Program-made: the position numbers and the translations under genes | Part shown: positions 1 to 10,592 of the stretch, piece by piece | How the letters are laid out: every line of letters begins with the position of its first letter | Numbering within the stretch: position 1 is the stretch's first letter | DNA from: Epithemia pelagica | Taxonomy: Eukaryota > Bacillariophyta > Bacillariophyceae > Surirellales > Surirellaceae | DNA: 64,000 nt | Direction of reading: 5' to 3' | NCBI GenBank assembly: GCA_946965045.2 | Contig: OX337240.1 | Span: 1,364,001-1,428,000 of the forward strand | The notes under the pieces: generated by a model | What the model saw: the letters and a program-made list of their open reading frames with translations, nothing else | Database searches by the model: none | Told to the model about the DNA's origin: nothing

Positions 1-512
1 TTCAACCCTTTCGGTAGGTTTCGTGCGGCTTTCAGTGGCTGGAGGCTGGAGGCAATATGTGTTTTGGTCGTTTGGAGAGAAAGTAATGTCAAACGTGGGT
101 TTGGCGTCAAGGATAATGCCGAGCAACGTTGATGGACAATGCTAAGATTGCACTGGTGTCGCTGAATTATTTCCTTTGGGAGTTTCAGTGTTGTTGTCTT
201 CTCTCTTATACACAAATTCGCCCTCATATTCGATCTTGTATCATTGAATCCACAGAAAAGACTCATGGAAGTCCGGAAGATGAATTGCGAATGGTGGGAG
301 ATTTGGGAAACATTGTTGTAACAGAATCAGGAGATTCTCAAGTGGAGTTGACAGATTCTGTCATTACGTTGCTGGGACCCCATTCAATCATCGGGCGGTC
401 TATTGTTATTTTCGCAGGCGAAGACGATCAAGGGAGAGGGGGACACGAGAACTCGTTGCAGACCGGTAATGCTGGGCCTCGAATTGCCGCTGGAGTAGTT
501 GGACTTGCGTAG
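1..512 (+). CDS. Cu/Zn superoxide dismutase-like protein, C-terminal part (5' end outside window)
   Basis: The C-terminal half of a Cu/Zn-SOD fold. Exon 1 reaches position 13 and encodes FNPF; an intron follows at 14-255 (gtaggt...cacag), then exon 2 at 256-512 reads EKTHGSPEDELRMVGDLGN and ends GNAGPRIAAGVVGLA. The SIIGR block, the DDQGRGG loop and the GNAGxR block with the active-site Arg mark the family. By alignment from memory with SOD1, the Zn ligand His71 (in THG) is present. His80 is Met (LRMVGDL) and the Cu ligand His120 is Phe (SIVIF). The disulphide Cys146 is Ala. The fold is therefore kept but normal dismutase chemistry is doubtful; it could be a pseudoenzyme or a chaperone-like SOD domain. 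The N-terminal metal ligands lie outside the window. Confidence 0.85.
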
Positions 513-791
513 ATGAAGGTATACTTTACCCCTAGATGATCTTGATCCTATCGTTTGAGTTTCAACACTTTTACCTTTTAATATGCTACTGAGTACCCAA
601 TCAACACTGCTGTCTGAGATTTCTTCATTAAATGTGTCTACCTGAGAAAAGCTACATTCAAATTGAATTCTGACATGCAAGTCCATGCGTCTAAGGAGGC
701 CGTAGCTTTGGAGGACGAGTATATAATCAATATAATGGCATTTCACTGCTCACAAACCTCCGTCGAGGCGAGGCCATTGAACCTTCGCGTG

Positions 792-2237
792 CTACAACAG
801 CTTAGTTACAACACCCGTTCCTACTGTCATTCCTCCTTCACGTAAATTGAAGCGCAGTCCGGGTTCTAGAGCCAGCGGGAAGATGATCTCAGCAGTGATT
901 GTTGTGTTGTCGCCAGGCATGACCATCTCGGTGCCTTCTTTAAGCGTGATGGCCCCATTGACATCGGCTGTTCGGAAAAAGAACTGCGGTTTGTAGTTAC
1001 TCATGAAAGGCGTGTGACGACCACCCTCGTCTTGTTTGAGGCAATAAATTTCGGCTTCGAACTTTGTGGTCGTCTTGGCATAGCCTGGAGCGGCCAACAC
1101 TTGTCCCCTAGTCACATCATCACGCTTCAAACTTCGAAGCAATGCACCAATATTGTCACCTGCTTGGCCTTGGTCCAACAACTTTTTGAACATTTCCACA
1201 CCAGTGCAGGTTGTTTTCTGGTCTTTGCCCATACCAAGGACTTCCAGTTCATCACCAACTTTAACAATACCTTGTTCCACTCGACCAGTGACTACCGTTC
1301 CACGACCGGGAATCGAGAATGTATCTTCAATCGGCATCAAAAATGGCTTATCAAGATCACGAACGGGTTCTGGAATGTGTTCATCCACCGCATTCATGAG
1401 TTCCATCACTTTGTCGGCACCAATTTCTGGATCTCTACTTTCGGCAGCAGCCAACGCAGAACCCCGAATAATCGGAATATTGTCCGCATCAAAATCATAG
1501 AACTCCAAAAGCTCGCGAATTTCCATTTCTACCAATTCCAAAAGTTCCTCATCGTCTACCATGTCGCACTTGTTGAGGAAAACAACCAAATTCGGAATGC
1601 CCACTTGTTTTGCCAGCAAAATGTGTTCACGAGTTTGTGGCATGGGACCGTCAGTGGCGGCGACTACCAAGATTCCACCATCCATTTGCGCAGCGCCTGT
1701 AATCATGTTCTTCACGTAATCAGCATGCCCTGGACTGTTGACGGGAAAGGCAAGCAACATCGTAATATCGTGAGAAGGACCATGCAATGGTTATGGAACT
1801 AGCAAGTGGGTCATCAAGCGTGACAAACAAGACTTATGCCATCAGAATCTCGCGCGAGAGACGTACCAATCAATGTGACCATAATGTCTAGTGTCGGTTT
1901 CGTATTCAATATGACTTGTGTTGATGGTAATTTTACGAGCTTTCTCCTCTGGCGCCTTGTCGATGTCTTCATAAGTCATGGCTTTGGAATAGCCCTTTTC
2001 AGCCAGAACAATGGAAATCGCTTGCGTCAAGGTTGTCTTTCCGTGATCGACATGGCCAATGGTACCAATATTCACGTGGGGTTTGTCGCGGACAAAGGTG
2101 GACGAAGCTCGCAAGAGAGTTGATGCCCATGAGGACATACGGCCATTGGTGGCCCACGTAGCTCCACGACGAGCGCTGTGCTGTGAAAGGAACGAACTTC
2201 CTGCCTGCCGCAGTAAGAGCAATCCAGAAGATGACAT
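792..2237 (-). CDS. TUFM: Mitochondrial translation elongation factor Tu
   Basis: A GTPase that delivers aminoacyl-tRNA to the mitochondrial ribosome. Two exons: 1867-2237 and 792-1734, with intron 1735-1866 (gtacgt...aacag) splitting the Cys codon of the DCPGH motif. The joined protein is 437 residues, normal for EF-Tu. Visible motifs: GHVDHGKT (G1), the [12 protein letters not shown] switch I region, DCPGH (G3), NKCD (G4), then domains 2 and 3 ending in VVTKLL. I chose the Met at 2237 ([15 protein letters not shown]). It gives a roughly 50-residue Ser/Arg/Ala-rich extension with almost no acidic residues, a mitochondrial presequence; the frame is open further upstream. It is head to head with eL8, sharing a promoter region of about 330 bp. 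Confidence 0.96.
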
Positions 2238-2569
2238 GGTTGGGGTTTGGAGTTGTAGGACAGATTTGCTGCAACCACTGGCTTCGATGGTCTCTGTCTC
2301 GCTCAGGATCTTCTCGTGGCTCAGAACAATTGACAAAGATCCACAAACAGCGACTGACAACTGACAAACGTTCTTAAAGATTCTGAGTATACGTCTTTGT
2401 TGTACATGATGGCTACTGAATGTCCTATTGTCGTCTCCCTCTATTACCCGTTTACCGCCTTACTAAAATAAGGATCCGTAGGACTGGTACATTTTCTACG
2501 TTCCACGGTCTCTGGCTCATCCACTTGGTCACCTCATTCTCACATTTCACGACAAATTTGTAAATCATC
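2238..2569. promoter_or_regulatory. Shared intergenic promoter region of EF-Tu and eL8
   Basis: A 332-bp gap between divergent translation genes. Both core promoters and 5' UTRs must lie here. I see no TATA-like element whose position I would trust. Confidence 0.5.
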
Positions 2570-3445
2570 ATGGTAAGGCGCCTGAGGAACTCAAGACACC
2601 GATCCGATGCCTCCTGGCAGAACTAGTTACTCACAGTCTCTGATTTGTTGTTCGTATAGGCGAAGAAGACATCAAAGAAGGACGATCCGCCGAAGAAGGC
2701 TGCCAAGTCCACTCCGGATCCATTGTTCCCGGCTCGTCCGCGCAACTTCAATATTGGTGGTGATATCCGACCGGCCGGAAGGGATTTGTCTCGATTTGTC
2801 AAGTGGCCCCGGTATGTGAGACTTCAACGACAACGTGCTGTATTGTACCAACGCTTGAAGGTGCCTCCTTCCATTAACCAGTTCACCAAGACCATTAACC
2901 GCAACGAGGCTCAGACTGTCTTTACTTTGTTGAACAAGTACCGTGCCCCTACCAAAGCGGCCAAGAAGCAGAGAGTCAAGGAGGCTGCTGCAGCTGCCGC
3001 CGAAGGAAAGGACGCGCCTGCCAAAGAACCTCACATGCTCAAGTTCGGTCTCAAACACATTACCTATTTGGTGGAGCAAAAGAAAGCTTCGCTTGTATTG
3101 ATTGCGAATGATGTTGATCCCATTGAGCTTGTAATCTGGCTTCCTGCGCTCTGCAGAAGAATGAAAGTTCCCTTTATGATTGTGAAGGACAAGGCCCGTC
3201 TCGGAGCTCTGTGCAGCATGAAGACAGCAGCTGCCGTTGCCCTCACAACCGTGTCCAAGGAAGATCAATCTCAACTGGAATTGTTGCAAGGACTTGCAAT
3301 GGAAAAGTACAATGACAACCCTGATTTGATTCGTAAATGGGGTGGTGGTATCATGGGACTGAAGACACAAGCCAAATTGGACAAGCGTGCAAAGGACTTG
3401 GCTGCTGAGGAGGCCAAGAAACTGGCAACTCTTGGAAGAGCGTAA
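2570..3445 (+). CDS. RPL7A: 60S ribosomal protein eL8 (L7a)
   Basis: Large-subunit ribosomal protein of the L7Ae/L30e/eL8 RNA-binding family. The start codon is an exon of its own: ATG at 2570-2572 is followed directly by intron 2573-2659 (gtaagg...tatag). Exon 2 (2660-3445) begins AKKTSKKDDPPKKAAK. The joined protein is 262 residues, typical for eL8. Family landmarks: the basic N-terminus, FNIGGDIRP, RFVKWPRYVRLQRQ, the central L7Ae fold (GLKHITYLVEQKKASLVLIA, then DPIELVIWLPALCRRM) and WGGGIMGLKTQAK. An intron placed right after or near the ATG is common in ribosomal-protein genes and may carry an intronic enhancer; that role is inference. Confidence 0.97.
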
Positions 3446-3890
3446 GATGGACCATTAATGGAATTTATTATGTTTCGACCGTTGAAGCACTTTGTTGCAG
3501 AGGTCATACTCTTATCTTGTGTGTCAGATGTGTGCATGACCCTGGCTGGTGCTGGGCGCAGGCTTCAAACCTGTGGGGGCTTGGCGGCCCAGTTGTTCGA
3601 TTCAACCTTGCGCACGTTGTATGATTGGATTTCTGGAATGGTTAGTGTCAGTAGGGTCGGATTTAGGCTTTACTTAGGCATTGAAACTACTGGTTTCAAC
3701 AAATGGTTTGATTAATGGGCCATGGACAATCAATTTAGTTAGGAGAGATTGACTTTTGCTCGGGTCCCGATTACCGTCGACTCAACCGTTTCCCGACGGG
3801 CTGGCATTGGCATCGTGCTGTCCTTCCAGTCCGGACTTATCAGAATAGCCATTAGCACAGTTAGCAGCAAACCCACCATTCGCTTCACGG
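3446..3890. other. Intergenic region between eL8 and the kelch gene
   Basis: A 445-bp stretch holding the 3' end of eL8 and the promoter of the kelch gene. Its open frames are short and not protein-like. I see no repeat or RNA gene. Confidence 0.4.
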
Positions 3891-5096
3891 ATGACCATGG
3901 CACTGCAAGAACAAGCATGGTATTCGAGGCTTGTCGTTTTGGACGAAACAGCGCAATGGAATTTCGAGGACTGGCCTCCTCTTGAGGGAGGATGGCGTCG
4001 CTTTCATGCTGCGGTCGTACTAAATCATCCCGGCACGGAGGACAACCACAACAAGAGACAAACGGTTTTCGTGTTGGGCGGACATCAGACAGATCAAGGC
4101 TATGTCAATTCCGTTCTGTCATTAAATCTGGCAGACCCAGACAGGCAGTGGCGAGAAGGGCCACCCATGAATCAGAGTCGTCGAGGACATGCCGCTGTTG
4201 TGTGCAATGGCGGCGTCTACGTAATGGGAGGGATGACCAGATATAGTTCGGATTGCATAGAACGAATTGATGCCAACGAATTGGTACAATCATCATTAAC
4301 AACAACCGCCGCACATGAGAGTCATTGGACGACATTGCCATGTTGCTTATCAACTCAACGATTTGGGTGTTGTGCTGTTGCGATTCACAACCGATACATT
4401 TTAGTAATGGGTGGCTATGACCGTGGTCGAAGGTTGTCGTCGGTGGATATTATGGATACCCTCAACGACACTGTCATTGCAGGACTGTCCATGACTGTTC
4501 CTCGATCATACTGTGCCAGTGCGGTTATTGGTCGCCGCATCTTTGTCGTTGGCGGCCACAACGGTGACGACGATCTTGACTCGGTGGAGTATTTGGACTA
4601 TGCAACACCCTGTCACAATGATAATTCAATAAAGGAGACTGGTTCGACATTCATTTCTTTCTCGTCCACTTGGATCGCGCATTCTGAGTTGGTGCTTTCC
4701 AATGCACGAAGGTCTTGTGCAGGGGTTGCCGTGGGATCTGGTCTGGTGATGGCGGGAGGACACAGTCGAACTGTGGGAGTCTTGGATGTGCACCGCAACC
4801 GCATGTGGAATCTCCCACCATCTGATAATGGCTCTACTATGGTGAATCACCGCCATGGCTCTACTATGGTGCCTGTTGCCAACCAAATTGCCGTGATTGG
4901 TGGATTTCAGAACCCTAACTGTGCGACATTACCACTACTGGACAAGAATTCGTGGTGTTTTCGTCGACTCTGTGATCGGCTTCCAAACGGTTGGTATAAC
5001 GCCACCGGAACATCCTCTAATACCCCCTCCACTCGGGCTTCTGATTCAACGACGGCGAAAACGCACAGTGGTGATAAAGAAAAGGATGAAACTTGA
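3891..5096 (+). CDS. Kelch-repeat beta-propeller protein
   Basis: A 401-residue, single-exon protein made almost wholly of kelch repeats. Six double-glycine blade signatures are visible in order: VFVLGGHQT, VYVMGGMTRY, ILVMGGYDRG, IFVVGGHNGD, GLVMAGGHSR and IAVIGGFQN, at intervals of roughly 50-70 residues. Most are followed by the usual downstream Tyr/Trp positions. No BTB, F-box or phosphatase domain accompanies the propeller, and the last 40 residues are Ser/Thr-rich and charged. Such proteins usually serve as protein-interaction scaffolds, for example ubiquitin-ligase adaptors or actin binders; which applies here cannot be told from sequence. No signal peptide is seen. The start is the first in-frame Met (MTMALQEQ). 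Confidence 0.85.
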   Translation: MTMALQEQAWYSRLVVLDETAQWNFEDWPPLEGGWRRFHAAVVLNHPGTEDNHNKRQTVFVLGGHQTDQGYVNSVLSLNLADPDRQWREGPPMNQSRRGHAAVVCNGGVYVMGGMTRYSSDCIERIDANELVQSSLTTTAAHESHWTTLPCCLSTQRFGCCAVAIHNRYILVMGGYDRGRRLSSVDIMDTLNDTVIAGLSMTVPRSYCASAVIGRRIFVVGGHNGDDDLDSVEYLDYATPCHNDNSIKETGSTFISFSSTWIAHSELVLSNARRSCAGVAVGSGLVMAGGHSRTVGVLDVHRNRMWNLPPSDNGSTMVNHRHGSTMVPVANQIAVIGGFQNPNCATLPLLDKNSWCFRRLCDRLPNGWYNATGTSSNTPSTRASDSTTAKTHSGDKEKDET

Positions 5097-5347
5097 AATG
5101 TGCAACATGTTTCATGTTTGTCCTGATATATGGGCGAAACTATTGACTTACTCCTATCATTTTGCTCTAGAGCAGTTCGCTTATTTTCTGTATGGGTTTG
5201 CTAGCGTTTGGGATATCAGATGATGGCGTAAACTTTCCGGCTGATCGAACATCCCGCAACACGCTAGAAAGCTTGGGTTTTGGTTCGCCAAGAATAGGAC
5301 AGCTGGTATCAATACAACAACTCTAATGTTTACGTTTGTCGTCAACT

Positions 5348-6112
5348 CTATGCCGCAGCTGCTGAACATCGGTATATCAGCGTGGCTGCTACGTGATCTT
5401 GGTCAATACTTGAGCATAGCAAGGAAACAGCTCGTTGAGTTTCTTCCACCTTCAAAACAAGGTCTTGGGATTGGAAGATCAAGCTCATTACGTTTAGAGT
5501 CAATGCCGTAAGCAGTATGCCAGACAGATCCTCCCCGTTTTCCAAAGAATCGTATGATGTTTTGGCCATTTTCAACGATTTAAGAGATCTCTTCAAGTGT
5601 CGACTTGTCTTTTCCTTTGGACTCTCGAGAGAAAGAAGAAATGCAGCCAGGCCGTGGTTGTACAGAATAATGCCAAATTGCTTGGTAATTTCGTGTGGCT
5701 CGGATTCGTCACATGATGGAGCACCGATTCTTATTGGGAACGCAATGGTCGAACTGGGGCCGTATCGAACAGCACCCCGGAGTCTATCTACATCGTCATC
5801 GTCAATGGGATCAGCTTCAAGGTGACCCAGAAATGTTTGACGCACTTTCAGCGCACGAGCGTACCGACTAGAAGCCACTTGGAATATATTATCTAGGGAT
5901 TTGCCACATCTCGGCTTGGAATCGGGAACAAATGCAAGTTGCATCATTGTCAAGCTGTCACACAAAGTGGTCATTGCAACACCATTACATCCTCGTTGTA
6001 TCAAAGTAGCTGCCATGTTATTCAACGCCAACGCTGCTCTATATTCATGATTGGGATTTGTCGACATGGTAATAGAAAGGGATGAGGAATACCATGTATT
6101 AGCCATTGGCAC
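5348..6112 (-). CDS. Predicted helical (TPR-like) protein, function unknown
   Basis: A 254-residue single-exon protein I cannot assign. It reads as mostly alpha-helical. The pair EYRAALALNNMAATLIQRG and AMTTLCDSLTMMQLAF, followed by SRYARALKVRQ, resembles tetratricopeptide helices, and FGIILYNHGLAAFLLSLES near the middle looks like another TPR-type helix with the Asn/His-Gly-Leu-Ala pattern. An acidic patch (DPIDDDDVDRL) sits between the two halves. No signal peptide or membrane segment. A second Met (MSTNPNHEY) 15 residues in is an equally plausible start. Short TPR-like proteins of this look are frequent in diatoms (general impression, not a database result). Confidence 0.6.
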   Translation of the reverse strand: MPMANTWYSSSLSITMSTNPNHEYRAALALNNMAATLIQRGCNGVAMTTLCDSLTMMQLAFVPDSKPRCGKSLDNIFQVASSRYARALKVRQTFLGHLEADPIDDDDVDRLRGAVRYGPSSTIAFPIRIGAPSCDESEPHEITKQFGIILYNHGLAAFLLSLESPKEKTSRHLKRSLKSLKMAKTSYDSLENGEDLSGILLTALTLNVMSLIFQSQDLVLKVEETQRAVSLLCSSIDQDHVAATLIYRCSAAAA

Positions 6113-7760
6113 TTTGTCGGTTCGGCTTTATGACGAAGAAAAGAGGTTGGATCTGTCGAAAGTCAAAAGATGAGTGTTTGTTGAGTCAGACTTCGTCATC
6201 CGCAACGTGTTGTGCGTCTTACACCAGAAAAGCCCTTTGTGTCTGACGACTTCTGACGAGCTGCTTTTCGCTTTGCGCCTCTTTTCGCAGCCACACAACT
6301 TTTGTTTTTACTTTTTACCACGTTTGTTTTAACGAGTACGAGTACGAGTACACTCCGGGAGTTACTACTTGTAGTAGACACCAGACGTACGAGTATTCGG
6401 AACCAACGAGACCGCTATCGCGTATATCGCATAGTCTTACCAACTTCGAATCGAAAAAATACATATATATCCCTACAGTAAAATTGTTGAAAATACAAGC
6501 CCAATCAATTCTCATACAATTTTGGTCTTGATTTGTCATTCTGGGGGCTGGTCTTGGTCTGGTTCCTGACCAATACCGGCACTCCTCTTCAAACCAGCAC
6601 TTCAGCCTACGGTATAGGTATAGGTATAGGTATAGGCTTTTCTTGAGAGAAAGATGGTTATGAAGGCGGAGGAGATCATGGTAATGAATGAAATGTAAGG
6701 AAGGCAGGCAATCTGGACTATCCAGAATCTCGTTGAACATGTTGTTCAAGGACGCTATCGATCCATACTCTATTACCATTGAGGGCCAGTGAATGTACAA
6801 CTACCCCATTCTTGCGACAAGCCTCGTTGCACGAGAGATGCCAATCATTGTTCGATCAGAAACTCAACAAGAAAGTTTGTTTACGCAGGTCTCTGTGCCA
6901 TCTGCTGGGAATCCAATCAAAGGAAGATGACATTTTGTACTCCTAGAAAAGAGAAAAACACTTTCATCGTTGTATTGGAGATTGAAGATGGTCACTTGAA
7001 TTAAAAATCCATAACCTAGAAATTCTCGTTATGTGTTCTTACTTGTTTGTCGTATTTCATTGTCCACCGAAATAATTGTCCAACGATGCAGCTATTCTCT
7101 CAAAAAAAAGGTACAATCTATTTTAACGCTGCCGCGCGGACCCGCTATTGTAGGGTGCCGTCGACCGACGCGCCCGGCCTAGAAAACTAGGCGAGGACTA
7201 ACAGTACTTGGGGGGGTAAGAAATCACGGGAAAGAGGCAGACCGAAGTATAACAGGTCGCCATGTGTTGATGCAGCTATTCTCTCAGGCAAAACGCTTGT
7301 TTGTTGCGTTCGCGTTTTGTGTCTACACTAATTTGTGGGGAGAGGAAAAAGGGTCGACGCGCGCGATGGTTTTTGTATCACTAGTCCCGTAATCCATAGG
7401 GACAGAGCGGGCCGAGTTTGAATCGAGAAGACAAGACAGATATCAGTCTTACGGAATGATTGACGTTTTATACTTCGCACAAAAGAGATGCATGCGCAGT
7501 CTTTTACAACATCCGTTATATTCGCCAGCGTGGCCAGGTCTCTAAAGTCACGCATAAACACACAAAAAGACATTTAACGTCTAGAACGCACGAAGGTGGA
7601 GTATTTTCGTTAAGTACTCGTAGGTCCCATTGAACCCAACGGAAAAATCAGAAAATATCAAGATCAAGACTAAAGGTGTTTAAGAAGGCAAGCAGCGCGT
7701 AGAATCGTTGCTACGACTCAAGATGGTTTTAATTTTGCACGTTTTTGAGAGAAAACTACT
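6113..7760. other. Gene-poor region with simple repeats
   Basis: About 1.65 kb without a credible gene. It holds short microsatellites (an ACGAGT-type run near 6332-6351 and a GGTATA-type hexamer run near 6612-6636) and a perfect small hairpin GCCTAG-aaaa-CTAGGC at 7177-7192. The 18-bp direct repeat gatgcagctattctctca occurs at 7085 and 7269. Open frames here are short and look random. Confidence 0.45.
7085..7286. repeat. 18-bp direct repeat pair around a GC-rich hairpin segment
   Basis: The same 18 bases start at 7085 and at 7269. The GC-rich segment between them differs in composition from its AT-richer surroundings and contains the GCCTAG/CTAGGC hairpin. It could be a small insertion footprint; no coding capacity. 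Confidence 0.4.
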
Positions 7761-8576
7761 TAACGCCATACGTAAGGAACGGGTTTTAAGGGTAACGGAG
7801 TAGAAAATAAACTACTCCCATAAAAAATATGGGATCAGTGCTTTGACTCCCATAAACTACTCCCATCTTAACACGGTTTGAAAACTCCCAGTTTTAATTT
7901 CGAGTACAAATTTATTCATAGTGAGAATTTTTTGTCATTTTAGTCGCTTTTCTCGAACTTGAGCGGCCATCCGCGATGACCATGAGAGACAATGAGGGCG
8001 GACAATGAAAATGGCATGGATCATCTTCCAATGATGCCAAACCAGGTCAGAATGGATGAAGGAAAGTCAATTGATCAAGACAGATGGTATGTGGAGGCGA
8101 AAGTTGACCAAGGAAAGGTTCAATGTGTCGAAAAAGGGTCAATGCTGTGAAGCAGGCAAAAACATGGTCTGAGAGAGGGAATTGCCGAATGCTCAACAGA
8201 GGTGCTGTCAAATCACAAATAAAGACAAAGTCCTATAGTTCATATTATTTTACACCAGAATGGAAGGTCTTGACATTTGCTGTTGGATATTGAGTGTGTG
8301 CGTACTGCTCAAAGTTGGGCCATGGTCGATGGGATGAGAAAATCACAAAAATCATCCGAGTTTTGATACACGAAACGACTGTTATAATTTCAAAATCAGT
8401 GTAGACTATGATATATGAAAATGTTCAAAATTCCACAAACTATTAGAATTACAAGTGAAAAAGACAATGACGTCTATATTCCAATTAGTAGATGTCGTCA
8501 AAGTTATGGGAGGAGTGTATATACTGCTCGAATTTATGGGATCAGTATATATACTGCTCCCTTACGTATGGCGTTA
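7761..8576. mobile_element. Non-autonomous TTAA-flanked DNA element, copy 1 (816 bp)
   Basis: One of two nearly identical copies in the window (the other is 41718-42533, same length and orientation; by eye about four mismatches). The ends form a terminal inverted repeat: TTAACGCCATACGTAAGG on the left matches the reverse complement of the right end. TTAA is present at both outer edges of both copies while the outer flanks differ, as expected for a TTAA target-site duplication. Subterminal sequence is rich in repeated motifs such as actcccat and atgggatcagt. No ORF could encode a transposase, so it would need one in trans. The TTAA rule suggests the piggyBac superfamily, but the terminal CCC typical of that group is absent. 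Confidence 0.85.
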
Positions 8577-9060
8577 AGAATTCGTTAGGCAGTCACATAG
8601 GGCAATACTAGCGTCCGCTCATAAACGAATCACTCGCGCATGCAGATTCGCGCAATCCGATATCCGATATCCGACATCCGACGGCGCAGCCACTGACTGT
8701 CGTTCCCCATTCCCCACCGTCACCGTAGGTAGTCGCCAAAGAAGAGAAACAGCCCTCAGCACGAATATTGTTGTTGGAGCGCAACCCCTGTCCGACGAAA
8801 AGTCAATCCATTTCATTTTCTTGTTTCTGGAATAGACGAAACCAGTTCCATTACAACAATCGTGTCCATTGCTAACAGCATTTCCATCAAAGTCGTGGAT
8901 CCACAATCAATATCTAACTGAAAACCATTTCATTGGCCATATTCCGTCATTGAGGAAGTCAACTCGCCACACCGACGAAACAGAAAAACGAACATCATTC
9001 AAATCCACAGGCTGGGTCAGAGCATTTCATATTACTTTGTTCAATCCAAAATTTAAAGAC
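8577..9060. other. Intergenic region downstream of the element
   Basis: A 484-bp stretch with a short run of tandem ccgatat/ccgacat words near 8657-8682. It presumably contains the promoter of the gene starting at 9061. Nothing else recognised. Confidence 0.35.
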
Positions 9061-9810
9061 ATGGCAGATGTCCGAATGTGTAGTTCACCAGAACGGTAAG
9101 GCAGGGATCAAGATTCCGAGTGTCTCTCGATTAACCGGTACATCCTGACATACTTTTCCTCTACCTCTTTTTCCAGAAGAACAACTGAGACTGATGATGG
9201 AAATTCTTTCAACCAAGACACCCATCTACTCTCTACACCAGCTCACAGCAAAAGCCAGTCAGGAAAGCTGACTCCCAATCATTCCTTGGTCGGTTCCTCG
9301 AAATTAGTTCGTAAGTTTTTGTCAACCACTGATAGACACCGCTTATTGAAATCTGGTGCCAAACGCCATGAGTCTCCATACACAACACCCATAAAGATGC
9401 CTGGATCATCTGGAGTTTCACCGAACCAATTCCTTTTTGAATCAACGTCGATGCAGCAGACACAAATTAGACGAAACGTAACAGATGAAGAGGAGGAAGA
9501 AGCAACCATTGGAGCCAGTGGGTCGCAATCAACTGCTGCTTCGACGCCTGGCAGTTTAGAAGAGGAAAACACAGTTAGCCCGCCTTTGATGCGCTACGTA
9601 CAGGGGCGTGAAGATTGCATAAACCCTGTTAGTCGTATTCTATGGGAGAAAACAGTGGAGGAAGAGAATATTCCCGTTGATGCGGAGGATGCCTCCTTTT
9701 CGTGTTTTCGGGTCGTGTCCCCTCTCTCTCTTGATGTTTCCAAACCAACAGCTTCTTCCTCAACATTGCTGGCACGACCAATGGCTGTCCGACCAATGCT
9801 TTTGGCATGA
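9061..9810 (+). CDS. Unknown protein with disordered N-terminus
   Basis: A two-exon model. Exon 1 (9061-9095) reads MADVRMCSSPER; intron 9096-9176 (gtaagg...ttccag, with a good pyrimidine tract) splits an Arg codon; exon 2 (9177-9810) continues RTTETDDGNSFNQDTH. The joined protein is 222 residues. It is rich in Ser, Thr and Pro with SP/TP sites (TTPIKMPG, TPGSLEE, VSPPL), an acidic run DEEEEEA in the middle and one more conserved-looking block, MRYVQGREDCINPVSRILW. I do not recognise a domain. The SP/TP density suggests a phosphorylated regulatory or cytoskeletal protein, which is inference only. Confidence 0.55.
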
Positions 9811-10592
9811 GCAATTGTCTTCGCAGTGCTGCCAAACCTACCACAACTATGATTTGCATGTGCCCTCCACTGGGAATCATTTGCTCGCTACATAATCATA
9901 AGGGGGCATTGGTTAAGGATGGCCATGTATCTGCCTTGCGTCTCTGGGTATCTCCTGATGCTTTAAAACTTGATTGTTAATTTCTTCTTTCAAATACTAT
10001 TTGAAAGTTTCTTCTTCTGTTGTAAGGAGCGGACAGCTACTGTTATAGCAGTTTTCGGTAAGGCATGGGACATCTTCTCAGCCTTACGTCTCGCTTTATG
10101 AATTGCTTGCCGATGCATCTTTTCCAATTTACGCCCAGTTTACGCCATGGTCCATGGTGTAAAAGCGTCGGTCAAGGGTCAGGTCGCACGCGAGCTACAC
10201 GTTAACTATGAACAAAACAGTACCTGAGCTAACACGAACGGGAACGGGAACGCCTCTCATCAAACACGACAAACTGGCGACTGGTTTCGACACCAGAAAC
10301 AGAACTTGTGGAAAAAGTCAACGGTACTTTCGTTTCTGCAACTGCGTTCCATTGCCGCATCAAAGCCTTGTTGTCTGCCCTAGGAGCCTGGCCCATTACC
10401 TTCAGCTTTTGCCGCGAAGTGTTTGATCTTTAGAATAGGAGTAAGTGTGATTGATTTCGATCGTCGAGGGGAGAAAGGAAGCTTCATATCGAGAAGTCCG
10501 GAATCGGAATCAGCACACAAGATGGGCATCTTAAGTCGTGCTCCGTTGTCTCACCACCAATGCTCATTTCTTGGTGCTACAGAGCTTTGAAC
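9811..10592. other. Intergenic region upstream of VPS2
   Basis: A 782-bp stretch with no credible gene. Open frames are short, and no repeat or RNA gene was seen. Confidence 0.35.

Noticed and set aside
1014-1802. 262-codon plus-strand open frame
   Set aside because: It lies antisense across the EF-Tu second exon, whose protein is unmistakable; this is a shadow frame.
2672-3370. 232-codon minus-strand open frame
   Set aside because: Antisense to eL8; no domain, and eL8 is certain.
7177-7192. GCCTAG-aaaa-CTAGGC hairpin as a terminator or RNA gene
   Set aside because: Eukaryotic context with no gene ending there; a 6-bp stem is expected by chance.
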